A stretch of 64,000 nucleotides of DNA from Streptomyces sp. AC550_RSS872. Lineage in GTDB: Bacteria; Actinomycetota; Actinomycetes; Streptomycetales; Streptomycetaceae. Made by a program: the position numbers and the translations under genes. Below are positions 1 through 8,302 of the stretch, piece by piece. The stretch is taken from contig NZ_JAGMUL010000092.1 in NCBI RefSeq assembly GCF_019049285.1, positions 266,725 to 330,724 of the forward strand. Direction: 5' to 3'. Positions within the stretch are counted from its first letter, which is position 1. Every line of letters starts with the position of its first letter. A model generated the notes under the pieces. The model saw nothing but the letters and a program-made list of their open reading frames with translations. It was not told the DNA's origin and did not search any database.

Positions 1-61
1 CGTCCGGTGTGGTGAGCGACGGCTCGGAGAAGTGCTGCTTCGGGGACTCGTGCGCAGGCAT
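1..61 (-). CDS. 5' end of a gene cut by the window edge
   Basis: An ATG on the minus strand at 61 opens a frame that runs off the left edge (MPAHESPKQHFSEP...). A GAGG-like element lies about 15 bases upstream. It follows the acyl-AMP ligase gene in the same direction after 124 bases, so it could be the next gene of that operon. Only about 20 residues are visible and I do not recognise them; the call rests on position and a plausible start. Confidence 0.35.
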   Translation of the reverse strand, partial: MPAHESPKQHFSEPSLTTPD

Positions 62-185
62 CTGGAGAGGTGTCCTCGTGGATTCGGGCAGGGGTGGTGG
101 CCGTACATCCCGCAGGGCGCGCGTGGCGGCGCGGCGGGACCTACGGCCGGACGGCGGACGGCGTCCGACGCTCGACCGGGCGGTG

Positions 186-1919
186 TCAGCTCGGGTCGGG
201 CGCGGGGACGGCGGCGAGGGTGCCGTTCAGGTAGGCCGCCCGGGTGGCGTGACGCTGGATCTTGCCGCTGGACGTCTTGGGGATGGTGCCCGGCTCGACC
301 AGGACGACGTCACGCACCGACAGGCCGTGGGCCTCGCCGATCTCGCCGCGGACCACATCGGTGATCTTCTCGCCCTCGGGCGCCGCGTCCGGGGCGACCT
401 CGGCGACGATGACGGGCTGTTCCCCACCGGCTCCCGTCCCCGTTGCGTCGACGGAGAACGCGGCGGTGCAGCCGGGGCGCAGGGCCGGGTGGGCCATTTC
501 GGCGGTCAGTTCCAGGTCCTGCGGGTAGTGGTTGCGGCCGTCGATGACGATGAGGTCCTTGAGGCGGCCGGTGACGAAGAGTTCGCCGTGGTGCAGGAAT
601 CCGAGGTCGCCGGTGCGCAGGAAGCGTCCCTCGTGGCCGGCGAGAGTGGCGCGGAAGGTCTCGCGGGTGGCGAGGGCGTTGCGCCAGTAGCCCTTGGCGA
701 CGCTCGCGCCGCGCACCCAGATCTCGCCGACCTCGCCGTCGGGCAGCTCTTCGTGCCGCTGGGGATCGGCGATGACGACGGTCACGTGCCGGCCGGGGCG
801 GCCGCAGCTGACGGTCGCTGCGTCGGTCTGGCCGGCGTGCGGGCCGGATTCGGCGGGCTGGAGGAGGGTGGGCGCGGTGTGGGCCGTGCTCCCGGTGACC
901 ATCAGGGTGGACTCGGCGAGGCCGTAGCAGGGGTGGAGCGCCTCGCGGCGGAAGCCCGCCGGGGCGAAGGTCTCGGTGAAGCGCCGCAGGGTGGCGGCCC
1001 GGACCGGTTCCGCGCCGTTGACGGCGACCTTCCAGCTGCTGAGGTCGAGGCCGTCCAGGAGTTCGGGGCCGGTGTGCTTCAGGCAGAGTTCGTAGGCGAA
1101 GTTGGGGCCGCCGCTGGTGTGCGGGCGGTAGCGGCTGATCGCGGTCAGCCAGCGCTGGGGCCGCTGGAGAAAATGCAGCGGCGAGAAGAGGGTGGCGGTC
1201 ACGCCGAGGTAGACCGTGTTGAGGACGGGGCCTATGAGGCCCATGTCGTGGTACACGGGCAGCCAGCTGACGAACATCTCATGGCCGTACTCCTCGATGG
1301 TGTCCGGCGTGTGCCCCATGGACTCGGTGAGGATCCGCTCGTTGTCCAGCAGGTTTTTGTGGGTGACCATCACGCCGCGCGGGGCGGAGGTGGAGCCGGA
1401 GGTGTACTGGAGAAAGGCGACGGAGTCGGCGGTGAGATCGGGCTCGCGCCAGGCGGCGGACGCCTCGTCGGGGATGTCCTCGGTGGCGACGCAGGTGATG
1501 TCGGCGAGCTCGGGCAGTTGCGCCGCCATGCCGGACAGCGCAGTGATCACCGCGCGGTCGCCCAGGATCACCTTGGCGTCGGCGTCGGCGATGAGCCGCT
1601 TCATCCTGGTCAGGGCCCGGTGGTTGTGCACACGGCCCTGCGGCGGGACGCCCGGTACGGCGACGACACCCGCGGCGAGGCAGCCCAGGTAGCCGCAGAT
1701 GAACTCCAGGCCGGGCGGGTAGAGCAGCATGGCGCGGGTACCGGCCAGGCCGCGCCCCTGGAGCCAGGCGGCGACGGCACGGGAACGGGCGGCGAGAGGG
1801 CCGTAGGAGATCTCCTGGATCTCGCCGTCGCAGTCGCCGGTGACGAGGTGGCGGTAGGCGGTTCGGTCGGGGTGGTGCGCGGCGTGCTGGGTCAGCAGAT
1901 CGACCAGGGATCGAACCAT
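186..1919 (-). CDS. stand-alone fatty acyl-AMP ligase (FAAL family)
   Basis: A protein of 577 residues, the usual length of this family. FAALs activate a fatty acid with ATP to an acyl-adenylate and load it onto an acyl carrier protein of a polyketide or nonribosomal pathway. Visible motifs are the P-loop-like LQYTSGSTSAPRG, the WLPVYHDMGLIGP block typical of FAALs, a YGLAEST motif, a TGDLGFLHHGELFVTGR block and a C-terminal lysine in IPKTSSGKIQR. The start is the ATG giving MVRSLVDLLTQHA, with a GGTGAG element upstream; earlier in-frame starts add a non-conserved tail. No carrier protein lies beside it in the window. The megasynthase at 21-33 kb has its own FAAL domain, so this copy probably serves another pathway. 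Confidence 0.88.
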   Translation of the reverse strand: MVRSLVDLLTQHAAHHPDRTAYRHLVTGDCDGEIQEISYGPLAARSRAVAAWLQGRGLAGTRAMLLYPPGLEFICGYLGCLAAGVVAVPGVPPQGRVHNHRALTRMKRLIADADAKVILGDRAVITALSGMAAQLPELADITCVATEDIPDEASAAWREPDLTADSVAFLQYTSGSTSAPRGVMVTHKNLLDNERILTESMGHTPDTIEEYGHEMFVSWLPVYHDMGLIGPVLNTVYLGVTATLFSPLHFLQRPQRWLTAISRYRPHTSGGPNFAYELCLKHTGPELLDGLDLSSWKVAVNGAEPVRAATLRRFTETFAPAGFRREALHPCYGLAESTLMVTGSTAHTAPTLLQPAESGPHAGQTDAATVSCGRPGRHVTVVIADPQRHEELPDGEVGEIWVRGASVAKGYWRNALATRETFRATLAGHEGRFLRTGDLGFLHHGELFVTGRLKDLIVIDGRNHYPQDLELTAEMAHPALRPGCTAAFSVDATGTGAGGEQPVIVAEVAPDAAPEGEKITDVVRGEIGEAHGLSVRDVVLVEPGTIPKTSSGKIQRHATRAAYLNGTLAAVPAPDPS

Positions 1920-2034
1920 GTGGCGAGTCTCACCTGTCTGGATCGGTGGGCGAGGAACTGGAGTTCGAGAGCCGGGCACTGGACGGGCACGGCAACCTCG
2001 GTCGACCCGGCCCCCCACCCGTCCCCGTTCGACT

Positions 2035-2089
2035 TGCTACCGGCGAGTAGCACCATAGCAACTCCGTTCGGTCGACGGGCCGAACGGAG
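2035..2089. promoter_or_regulatory. two inverted repeats upstream of the acyl-AMP ligase gene
   Basis: The 317 bases between 1920 and 2236 hold no gene. They contain TGCTAC/GTAGCA arms (2035-2040 and 2047-2052, 6-base spacer) and perfect 10-base arms CTCCGTTCGG/CCGAACGGAG (2062-2071 and 2080-2089, 8-base spacer). Both lie 115-170 bases upstream of the ligase start. They could be operators or hairpins in a leader; the sequence alone does not decide. Confidence 0.45.
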
Positions 2090-2187
2090 GTAAACCCTAT
2101 GTGTCCACGGTGGGTTCGCGAAGTGACGCACGCCGCCCACGGCCCGTCACCACTCCCGGCCGGGCGAAGGCCCGCAGGGGCAGACGA

Positions 2188-2221
2188 AGGCCCGGACACC
2201 GGCTTCGCGATGTCCGGGCCT
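2188..2221 (-). terminator. strong hairpin after the small gene at 2237
   Basis: Perfect 11-base arms AGGCCCGGACA and TGTCCGGGCCT are separated by 12 bases. The hairpin starts 16 bases after the stop codon of the minus-strand gene ending at 2237. No U tract follows, which is normal for streptomycete terminators. Confidence 0.75.
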
Positions 2222-2236
2222 CGAACCGCCGCTCGG

Positions 2237-2473
2237 TCAGCCGCCGTTCAGCCGCCTGCGCAGGAGCGTCTTCCCCAGCTCGGCGCCCTTGCGGCTGTCC
2301 GCCTGGGCCTTGCGGAACAGGTCGGCCACCTCGGTGTCCTTGCCGCGTTCCGCGTCCTCGATGTAGCCCTCCAGCCGCAGGGCGTTGCTGAGGCACGCCT
2401 CCACGTACCAGATCAGGTTGTAGTCCTTGTCCTGTGTACCGGTCACGCCACCGGTCTCGATGCCGCTGGTCAT
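2237..2473 (-). CDS. small conserved-looking protein, function unknown
   Basis: A 78-residue protein (MTSGIETGGV...RRRLNGG). The start is set by a very good GGAGGAGG ribosome site 6-7 bases before the ATG; the longer in-frame version would include Arg-rich, non-coding-like sequence. It is soluble, highly charged and probably alpha-helical, with Trp and aromatic residues in the first half (NLIWYVEACLSNALRLEGY) and a basic C-terminus. No family is recognised. It is divergent from the conservon and ends at a strong hairpin, so it is a single-gene transcript. Confidence 0.7.
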   Translation of the reverse strand: MTSGIETGGVTGTQDKDYNLIWYVEACLSNALRLEGYIEDAERGKDTEVADLFRKAQADSRKGAELGKTLLRRRLNGG

Positions 2474-2648
2474 TGAGGGCCTCCTCCGGCGTGGTCGTTC
2501 CTGGCCTCGCCGAGTACCCGTCGTCCGAGCGGACACACACCGCGCCGGCCGGGACAGACATCCGCGTCAACTCCCGTATGTTGTACGCCAATTCAGACAG
2601 TCCGCGCAGAAGTGAGCAGAGTCCCGGCAGTTTCGAAATGAAGTATCG

Positions 2649-2672
2649 ATCGACCGTGCGAGATCGGTCGAT
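2649..2672. promoter_or_regulatory. inverted repeat between the small gene and the conservon
   Basis: Perfect 8-base arms ATCGACCG and CGGTCGAT flank the 8-base spacer TGCGAGAT. It sits about 95 bases before the first conservon gene in the 293-base divergent intergenic region. This is a good operator shape; no regulator can be assigned. Confidence 0.5.
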
Positions 2673-2766
2673 GACGGTGTGTACTGTGCTCCGAGCGCCT
2701 CGCCCCACGGCCGTGGAACCAGCCCTGCCCGACTGTCCCCGAACCGACTCCTGGGAATCCGACTCG

Positions 2767-4293
2767 ATGATCGAACTACCGGACCTGGCGACCGGCGGTC
2801 TCGCCGTCGGCATGCTGTCCGCGCTCGCCCTGGGCGGCGGTCTGCTGCGCGCACAGCGGCAACACGCGAAGCAGCGTGCCGAGATCGACGGGCTGCGCCG
2901 CCAACTCAAGGCCGTGCTCCAGGCGTTCACGGCCGAGGTGGAGCACCTGGCGCAGCAGCGCGTCCCCGCCGCCGCCCGGCAGCTGGCGCACCCCCATGTC
3001 ACCGTGCCGGGGCCGCTGCATCCGCAGACCGCGGGCTCCGAACTGGACCTCGCCCTGGAGCAGGTGCTGACCGGGCTGCGCACCGAGCTGGCCGCACAGC
3101 GCACGCGGATCGACGCCGCCGCACAGGCGGGCATGCGCGGGGCGACACGCGAGATCCAGGCAGCCCTGTACCGGCTCCAGGACGCCTTGCGGCAGCTCCA
3201 ACAGAAGTACGACGACCCCGAGTTGGCGCAGACCCTGTTCCAACTGGACCACGAGAACGAGCAGTCGCTGCGGCGGGCGCAGGTCGCAGCCGTGGTGTGC
3301 GGGGCGTGGGTCGGGCTCGCCCGCGAGGATTCGCACCTGGTGGAGGCGGTGACCGGAGGTCAGGCCCGGCTCGCGGGCTACCACCGGGTCCGTGTCCACA
3401 ACCATCTGGCCGCGGGCACCGGGCTGGTGTCCCACGCGGTGGAGCCGGTCGCGATCATCGTCGCCGAGCTCCTGGACAACGCGCTGCGGCACTCCGCGCC
3501 GGACACGGATGTCGTGGTCAACCTGGAGCACGTCCACCACGGCGTCTGCGTCACCGTCGACGACTCGGGCCTGGGCATGACCCAGGACGAACGCGCCCGC
3601 GCGCAGCGGCTGGTGGCGGGGTCCGAGCCGATCCTGCTGACCGACCTCGGCGATCCACCGCGCATGGGGCTCGCCGCGATCGGGCAGCTGACCCGGCAGT
3701 TCGACCTGAGCGTGGATCTCTCCTCGCCGTCGCCGTACGGCGGGGTACGGGCCGTGCTCCGGGTCGACAGCCATCTGCTCAGCGCCATCGACCCGACCGA
3801 ACGACCGCCCGCGGCGAGCGCTCCGCGCTCCACCCGGAAGGCATCCCGCGACGAGGCCGCCGTCGAGCCCCGGCCGGAGGCGTCCGGCACCGCGCACGGT
3901 CACGGCTACGGCGCCGAGCACGACGAAGCCGCTGACGCCCTGCCCGGCCATCACGCTCCACGCGACGCCGGTGGTCTGCCCCGGCGCCGGCGTCGTACAC
4001 GCGTGGCCGCCGCGGCGCGGGACGTGCCCGAGGCGCGGCCCGCGGTGCGCCGGCCGGAGCAGGCCGCCGCCGCCCTGGGCGCGCTCCAGGCGGGGACCGC
4101 CGCGGCCCGCTCCGACGGTGAGCGCACCGACGGTGCCTCCACCGCCGTACCGGAGACCGAGCGAGCGGCCGGACAGCAGCCCGAAGCCGCAGCGGACCAC
4201 CTGGACCGGACCGACCAGAACCAACAGAGCGACCAGAACGACCAGAGCGACCCGACCGACCAGAACGTCCACGAAGGGGGGACGGCTCGATGA
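2767..4293 (+). CDS. cvnA: conservon sensor-like ATPase (CvnA type)
   Basis: A 508-residue protein that starts the conservon. A short N-terminal hydrophobic helix (about residues 8-28) probably anchors it in the membrane. A long coiled-coil-rich region follows, with a DHENEQSLRRAQ segment where the kinase H-box lies. The HATPase_c domain has the N-box ELLDNALRHSAP, the G1 box DDSGLGM and the G2 box MGLAAI (about residues 235-310). The C-terminal 150 residues are low-complexity, ending in Asp/Gln/Asn-rich repeats. Conservon CvnA proteins act with a roadblock protein, a DUF742 protein and a small GTPase as a membrane-associated switch. The ATG at 2767 was chosen because it precedes the membrane helix; upstream in-frame sequence is not family-like. 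Its stop overlaps the next start (ATGA). Confidence 0.9.
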   Translation: MIELPDLATGGLAVGMLSALALGGGLLRAQRQHAKQRAEIDGLRRQLKAVLQAFTAEVEHLAQQRVPAAARQLAHPHVTVPGPLHPQTAGSELDLALEQVLTGLRTELAAQRTRIDAAAQAGMRGATREIQAALYRLQDALRQLQQKYDDPELAQTLFQLDHENEQSLRRAQVAAVVCGAWVGLAREDSHLVEAVTGGQARLAGYHRVRVHNHLAAGTGLVSHAVEPVAIIVAELLDNALRHSAPDTDVVVNLEHVHHGVCVTVDDSGLGMTQDERARAQRLVAGSEPILLTDLGDPPRMGLAAIGQLTRQFDLSVDLSSPSPYGGVRAVLRVDSHLLSAIDPTERPPAASAPRSTRKASRDEAAVEPRPEASGTAHGHGYGAEHDEAADALPGHHAPRDAGGLPRRRRRTRVAAAARDVPEARPAVRRPEQAAAALGALQAGTAAARSDGERTDGASTAVPETERAAGQQPEAAADHLDRTDQNQQSDQNDQSDPTDQNVHEGGTAR

Positions 4294-4712
4294 CCAGCCG
4301 CGACACGGGAGACACGGCGTGGGTGCTCGAACCGATCCTGGAGGTACCGCACGTGGTGGCCGCCGTACTGCTGACGCGGGACGGGCTGGTCACCGGGTAC
4401 ACGGACGCCCTCACCCAGGCCTCGGCCGAGCGGGTGGCCGCGATCACCAGCACCGTGCAGGGGGCGTGCCGTACGGCGGCTGCCGCGTTCGCCGACCTGG
4501 ACCGGGCCGAGGTACGGCAGGTCGTCATCGAGTCGGACCACGGATATGTGCTGATCGTGCCGACGGACCACGGCACCTGCGTGGCCGCCTACGGGGACGA
4601 GGAGGTGCGCCTGGACCTGCTGGCGCACCGGGTGCACTCGCAGGTGGCGAGACTCGGCGAGAAGGCGATGGCCGCGGCGGCCCGGCATGCCGACGGCGGC
4701 GCACCGGCATGA
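4290..4712 (+). CDS. cvnB: roadblock/LC7 domain protein (CvnB type)
   Basis: A 140-residue protein made almost entirely of one roadblock/LC7 fold (HVVAAVLLTRDGLVTGYTDAL near the N-terminus, VIESDHGYVLIVPTD in the middle). In conservons and in MglA/MglB systems, roadblock proteins regulate the partner GTPase. The ATG overlaps the cvnA stop in ATGA and the stop overlaps the cvnC start the same way, so the genes are translationally coupled. Confidence 0.92.
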   Translation: MTSRDTGDTAWVLEPILEVPHVVAAVLLTRDGLVTGYTDALTQASAERVAAITSTVQGACRTAAAAFADLDRAEVRQVVIESDHGYVLIVPTDHGTCVAAYGDEEVRLDLLAHRVHSQVARLGEKAMAAAARHADGGAPA

Positions 4713-5071
4713 CGGGCCGCCCTGGCGGCCGTCCCCTGGTTCCCGCGTACCTGTCGACCGGTGGCGTGGCCCGGCCCAGCCGGCCTCAGCTGGAGCGGCT
4801 GTCGGTGCTCACCGGCACCGGAACATCGCCGCCCGCCGGTCTGCCCGCCGCCCAACTCGCCCTGCTGGACGCCCTGGACGACGGGTCGCTGACCGTCGTG
4901 GAGGCCGCGGCGCTGCTGCGGCTGCCGGTGTCGGCGGTGCGGGTCCTGGCGGGCGAACTCGTCGACCGGGAGCTGGTGCTGGCCCGCGCGCCGATCCCGC
5001 CCGCCGGACGCTTCGACCCCGACCTGCTGGAGAGAGTGGCCGATGGCCTTCGCGCCCTCAAGCACGACTAG
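4709..5071 (+). CDS. cvnC: DUF742 protein (CvnC type)
   Basis: A 120-residue protein (MTGRPGGRPLVPAYL...) with the DUF742 pattern: an RPxVPAYLxTGG opening and a winged-helix-like region (LTVVEAAALLRLPVSAVRVLAGEL). It sits between the roadblock and GTPase genes as in every conservon. The ATG overlaps the cvnB stop; the 3' end overlaps the GTPase gene by 29 bases in another frame, which is unusually long even for this coupled operon. Confidence 0.9.
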   Translation: MTGRPGGRPLVPAYLSTGGVARPSRPQLERLSVLTGTGTSPPAGLPAAQLALLDALDDGSLTVVEAAALLRLPVSAVRVLAGELVDRELVLARAPIPPAGRFDPDLLERVADGLRALKHD

Positions 5072-5675
5072 CCCCGCACCGGGCACGGCGCAGGGCATCC
5101 ACCTGCCCGACACCGCCCGTGACCTGGTCAAGATCCTGGTCGCCGGCCCCTTCGGCGTGGGCAAGACGACCCTGATCGACTCCGTCTCCGAGATCCGGCC
5201 GCTGCACACCGAGGAGCCGCTCAGCGAGGCGTCCGCGCAGGTGGACGATCTGGCCGGGGTGCGGGACAAGTCGACGACCACCGTCGCCGTCGACTTCGGC
5301 AGGATCAGCCTGCCGGGCGGGGTCGTGCTGTATCTGTTCGGCACGCCCGGGCAGGAGCGGTTCCGGGCGCTGTGGGACGACATCGCGTACGGGGCGCTGG
5401 GCGCCCTCGTCCTGGTCGACAGTCGTCGGATCGACGCGTCCTTCGACGTGCTGGGGCTGGTGGAGGAGTCGGGGCTGCCGTACGCCGTCGCCTTCAACGC
5501 CTTCCCGGACGCGCCCCGGCACCACACCGAGGAGCAACTGCGCGCCGCCCTGGACCTGGAGGCGGGCACGCCGATGGTGACGTGCGACGCGCGGGACGCG
5601 GGCTCGTCGGTCGACGCGCTGCTCGCGCTGGTCCAGCACCTGATCGACCGCAACGTTCCGGAGGACGCCCGGTGA
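5043..5675 (+). CDS. cvnD: conservon small GTPase (CvnD type)
   Basis: A 210-residue GTP-binding protein. The P-loop is GPFGVGKTT (about residues 35-43), a switch-region Thr cluster is in DKSTTTVAVDFG, and the G3 motif is GTPGQERFR. The G4 NKxD motif is not present in standard form: the region reads VAFNAF, which is common in this bacterial Ras-like family. It is predicted to cycle between GTP and GDP forms under control of the roadblock partner and to signal to the P450s or other effectors encoded next to it. Confidence 0.92.
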   Translation: MAFAPSSTTSPAPGTAQGIHLPDTARDLVKILVAGPFGVGKTTLIDSVSEIRPLHTEEPLSEASAQVDDLAGVRDKSTTTVAVDFGRISLPGGVVLYLFGTPGQERFRALWDDIAYGALGALVLVDSRRIDASFDVLGLVEESGLPYAVAFNAFPDAPRHHTEEQLRAALDLEAGTPMVTCDARDAGSSVDALLALVQHLIDRNVPEDAR

Positions 5676-6910
5676 CCACCCACACCCCCGACCGGCAGGC
5701 CTTCACCCGCTCGGCACCCGTGCGGCTGTGGGAGGACGGCTTCGCCCTGGACCCGTATCGCTACTACGAGGCCCTGCGTGCCCAGGGGCCAGTCGGCTGG
5801 GCGGAGTTGGCGCCGGGGGTGCCGGCGTACGTCGTCACCGACCGGCAGGCCGCGCTGGATCTGCTGCACGACACGGAGACGTTCTCGCACGATCCGCGGC
5901 CGTGGGAGTCCACGGTCGCCGACGATGCGCCGATCCTCGGCATGATGCGCTGGCGGCCCAACGCGCTGTTCGCCGACGGCGCGGCCCATGTCCGGTACCG
6001 CACCTCGCTCATCGACACGTTCGACCTCATCGAGCCGCACGATCTGCGGGCGCGGGTGCACCGGGCGGTGCGGGTGCTGGTGGGCCGGTTCGGGCCGAAG
6101 GGCGAGGCCGATCTGGTGGGCGACTTCGCGCGACCGCTGATGGCGCTGGTGTTCAACAACCTCTTCGGGCTGCCGGACAGCCAGAGCGACCGGCTGGACG
6201 GCGCGCTGGGCAAGATGATGGAGGGCGGCGCCGATGCGGCCGAGGGCGAGGCGGAGTACGGCGGCTACGTACTGGAGCTGATCGCGGCCAAAGCCGAGCG
6301 CCGGGGCGACGACCTGCCGAGCCGGCTGCTGGACCACCCGGCCGGGCTCACTCCCGAGGAGGTCACCTGGCAGGTGTTCCTCACCCTGGGCGCCGGGCAC
6401 GAGCCGACGGCCAACCTGGTGTCCAACGCGCTGTCCCGCATCCTCGGCAACCCGCTGTACTACTCCACCCTCACCAGCGGGGCCCGCCCCGTGACGGACG
6501 CGGTGGTGGAGGTGCTCCACCACGAGACACCGCTGGCCAACTACGGCATCCACTACGCCCGGGGCCCGGTGTCCTTCCACGGCACCTGGATCAGGGCCGC
6601 GGTGCCGGTGGTCGTCTCCTACGGGGCGCTCGCGTACTTCGCCGAGCAGGAGGTCACCGACGGGCGGCATCCCCAGGACGCCTCGCATCTGTCCTGGTCG
6701 GCGGGCCCGCACGCGTGCCCGGTGCGGCAGCACACGCTGCTCATCGCCACCGAGGCGATCGAACGGCTCACCCAGTGGCTGCCCGACCTGGAGCCGGTGC
6801 TGCCCCGGGCGCGCCTGACGTGGCGGCCCGGCCCCTTCCACCGTTCGCTGACCTCCCTGCCCGTCCGGTTCAGCCCTCGCTCCCCCGATCAGCCAGGAGT
6901 GCCCTCGTGA
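5672..6910 (+). CDS. cytochrome P450, CYP157-like, without the ExxR motif
   Basis: A 412-residue P450 that starts with GTG overlapping the GTPase stop. The I-helix shows LGAGHEPTAN (about 239-248) and the heme loop SWSAGPHACPVRQ with the Cys ligand at about 349. At the K-helix, where nearly all P450s have ExxR, the sequence is E-V-L-H (280-283), so the Arg is absent. Loss of this motif is known for the CYP157 family of Streptomyces, whose members sit in conservons, and the location agrees. The natural substrate is unknown. It ends in a GTGA overlap with a second P450. Confidence 0.88.
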   Translation: MTTHTPDRQAFTRSAPVRLWEDGFALDPYRYYEALRAQGPVGWAELAPGVPAYVVTDRQAALDLLHDTETFSHDPRPWESTVADDAPILGMMRWRPNALFADGAAHVRYRTSLIDTFDLIEPHDLRARVHRAVRVLVGRFGPKGEADLVGDFARPLMALVFNNLFGLPDSQSDRLDGALGKMMEGGADAAEGEAEYGGYVLELIAAKAERRGDDLPSRLLDHPAGLTPEEVTWQVFLTLGAGHEPTANLVSNALSRILGNPLYYSTLTSGARPVTDAVVEVLHHETPLANYGIHYARGPVSFHGTWIRAAVPVVVSYGALAYFAEQEVTDGRHPQDASHLSWSAGPHACPVRQHTLLIATEAIERLTQWLPDLEPVLPRARLTWRPGPFHRSLTSLPVRFSPRSPDQPGVPS

Positions 6911-8157
6911 CCGCCACCGACCGCATCGACCGATTCGCCATCGACCCGTTCGGCGCCGACATCGCCGCCGAGAGCGCCCGGCTGCGCGCCCTCGGCCCGA
7001 TCGTGCCCGTGGAGCTGCCCGGCGGCATCCCCGCATGGGCGCCCACCGGCTACGACACCCTCAAGGAACTCATCCTCGACCCACGGGTCAGCAAGGATCC
7101 GCGGCTGCACTGGCAGCTGTGGCCAAAGATCGGCGAACACCCCTCCTGGGGCTGGATCCTGGGCTGGGTCGGCGTGGTCAACATGCTCTCGGCGTACGGC
7201 GCCGACCACGCGCGGCTGCGCAAGCTGGTCGCGCCGAGCTTCACCCAGCGGCGCACGGAGATGATGCGGCCCCGCGTGCAGGCCATCACCGCCGAGCTGC
7301 TCGACGCCCTCGGCTCCCTCGGCTCCCTCGATGACGGCGGGTCGTCGGTGGATCTGAAGGCCGGGCTCGCGCTCCCCCTGCCGATGCGGATGATCTGCGA
7401 ACTGTTCGGCGTGCCCGAGGAGTTGCGGGAGGACACCGGCACCCTCATCGCCGCGATCATGGACACCTCCGACCCGAGCCCGGAGCACGCCGCGTTCGTG
7501 CAGGAGCAGATCGGCACGGTGCTGGGGGCGCTGATCGCCCACCGCAGCGAGCACCCCGGGGACGATCTGACGACCGAGCTGATCCGGGTGCGCGACGAGG
7601 ACGGCGACCGGCTCAGCGACGAGGAGCTCGTCTACACCCTGCTGCTGGTGATCGGCGCCGGCTTCGAGACGACCGTCAATCTCATCGGCAACGCGGTCGT
7701 CGCCCTGCTGACCCACCCCGAGCAACTGGCCGCCGTACGCTCCGGGGAGATCGGCTGGGACGCGGTGATCGACGAGACGCTGCGGGTGCATCCGTCGATC
7801 GCCTCGCTTCCCCTGCGCTTCGCCGTCTCCGACATCGAGGTCGGGGGCGTGACGGTGCCGGCCGGGGACGCCATCATCACGACGTTCGCCGCCGCGGGGC
7901 TGGATCCCGTGCACTACGGGCCGGACGCGGACAGCTTCGACGCGTCGCGCGGGGCGGAGGACCATCTGGCGTTCGGGATCGGGGTGCACCGGTGCATCGG
8001 CGCTCCGCTGGCCCGCGTCGAGGCCCGGACCGCGTTGCCCGCGCTCTTCGACCGCTTCCCCGACCTGCGGCTGGCTGTCGACGAGAAGGAGCTGCGTCAG
8101 GTGCCGTCGTTCATCGCGTTCGGCTGGCAGGAGATCCCGGTGCGGCTGCGGGCCTGA
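6907..8157 (+). CDS. cytochrome P450, CYP154-like
   Basis: A 416-residue P450 coupled to the preceding one by a GTGA overlap. Motifs are complete: I-helix GAGFETT, K-helix ETLR within DETLRVHPS, and heme loop FGIGVHRCIGAPLAR. CYP154-type enzymes commonly lie beside CYP157 in conservons and hydroxylate steroids, flavonoids or terpenoids; the real substrate here is not predictable. It is the last gene of the conservon transcript. Confidence 0.88.
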   Translation: MTATDRIDRFAIDPFGADIAAESARLRALGPIVPVELPGGIPAWAPTGYDTLKELILDPRVSKDPRLHWQLWPKIGEHPSWGWILGWVGVVNMLSAYGADHARLRKLVAPSFTQRRTEMMRPRVQAITAELLDALGSLGSLDDGGSSVDLKAGLALPLPMRMICELFGVPEELREDTGTLIAAIMDTSDPSPEHAAFVQEQIGTVLGALIAHRSEHPGDDLTTELIRVRDEDGDRLSDEELVYTLLLVIGAGFETTVNLIGNAVVALLTHPEQLAAVRSGEIGWDAVIDETLRVHPSIASLPLRFAVSDIEVGGVTVPAGDAIITTFAAAGLDPVHYGPDADSFDASRGAEDHLAFGIGVHRCIGAPLARVEARTALPALFDRFPDLRLAVDEKELRQVPSFIAFGWQEIPVRLRA

Positions 8158-8280
8158 ACGGGTGCGTGCGCGGGGACGCGACCGGTCCCCCGTTCCGGTC
8201 GTGCCCCCGCGGGAAGTCGAACCTACGTCTGCGGCGGAGCGCTTGGGTATCGCGTCGGTGCCCGATGCGCCGCCGCGGGG

Positions 8281-8302
8281 ACTCACCTGTGCACAAGTGA
8301 GT
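8281..8302. promoter_or_regulatory. 22-base near-palindrome at the end of the PucR-type gene
   Basis: Arms ACTCAC and GTGAGT surround a TGTGCACA-like core; ten of the eleven base pairs match. It covers the last codons and stop of the regulator gene on the minus strand. Having no loop, it looks more like a protein-binding site than a terminator. Confidence 0.4.

Noticed and set aside
9..2093. Long plus-strand open frame opposite the acyl-AMP ligase
   Set aside because: It mirrors the ligase codons; its protein is Gly/Val/Asp/Arg repetitive with no motifs.
2776..4272. Open frame antisense to cvnA
   Set aside because: A third-position GC shadow; the sense frame has clear ATPase boxes and coupled neighbours.
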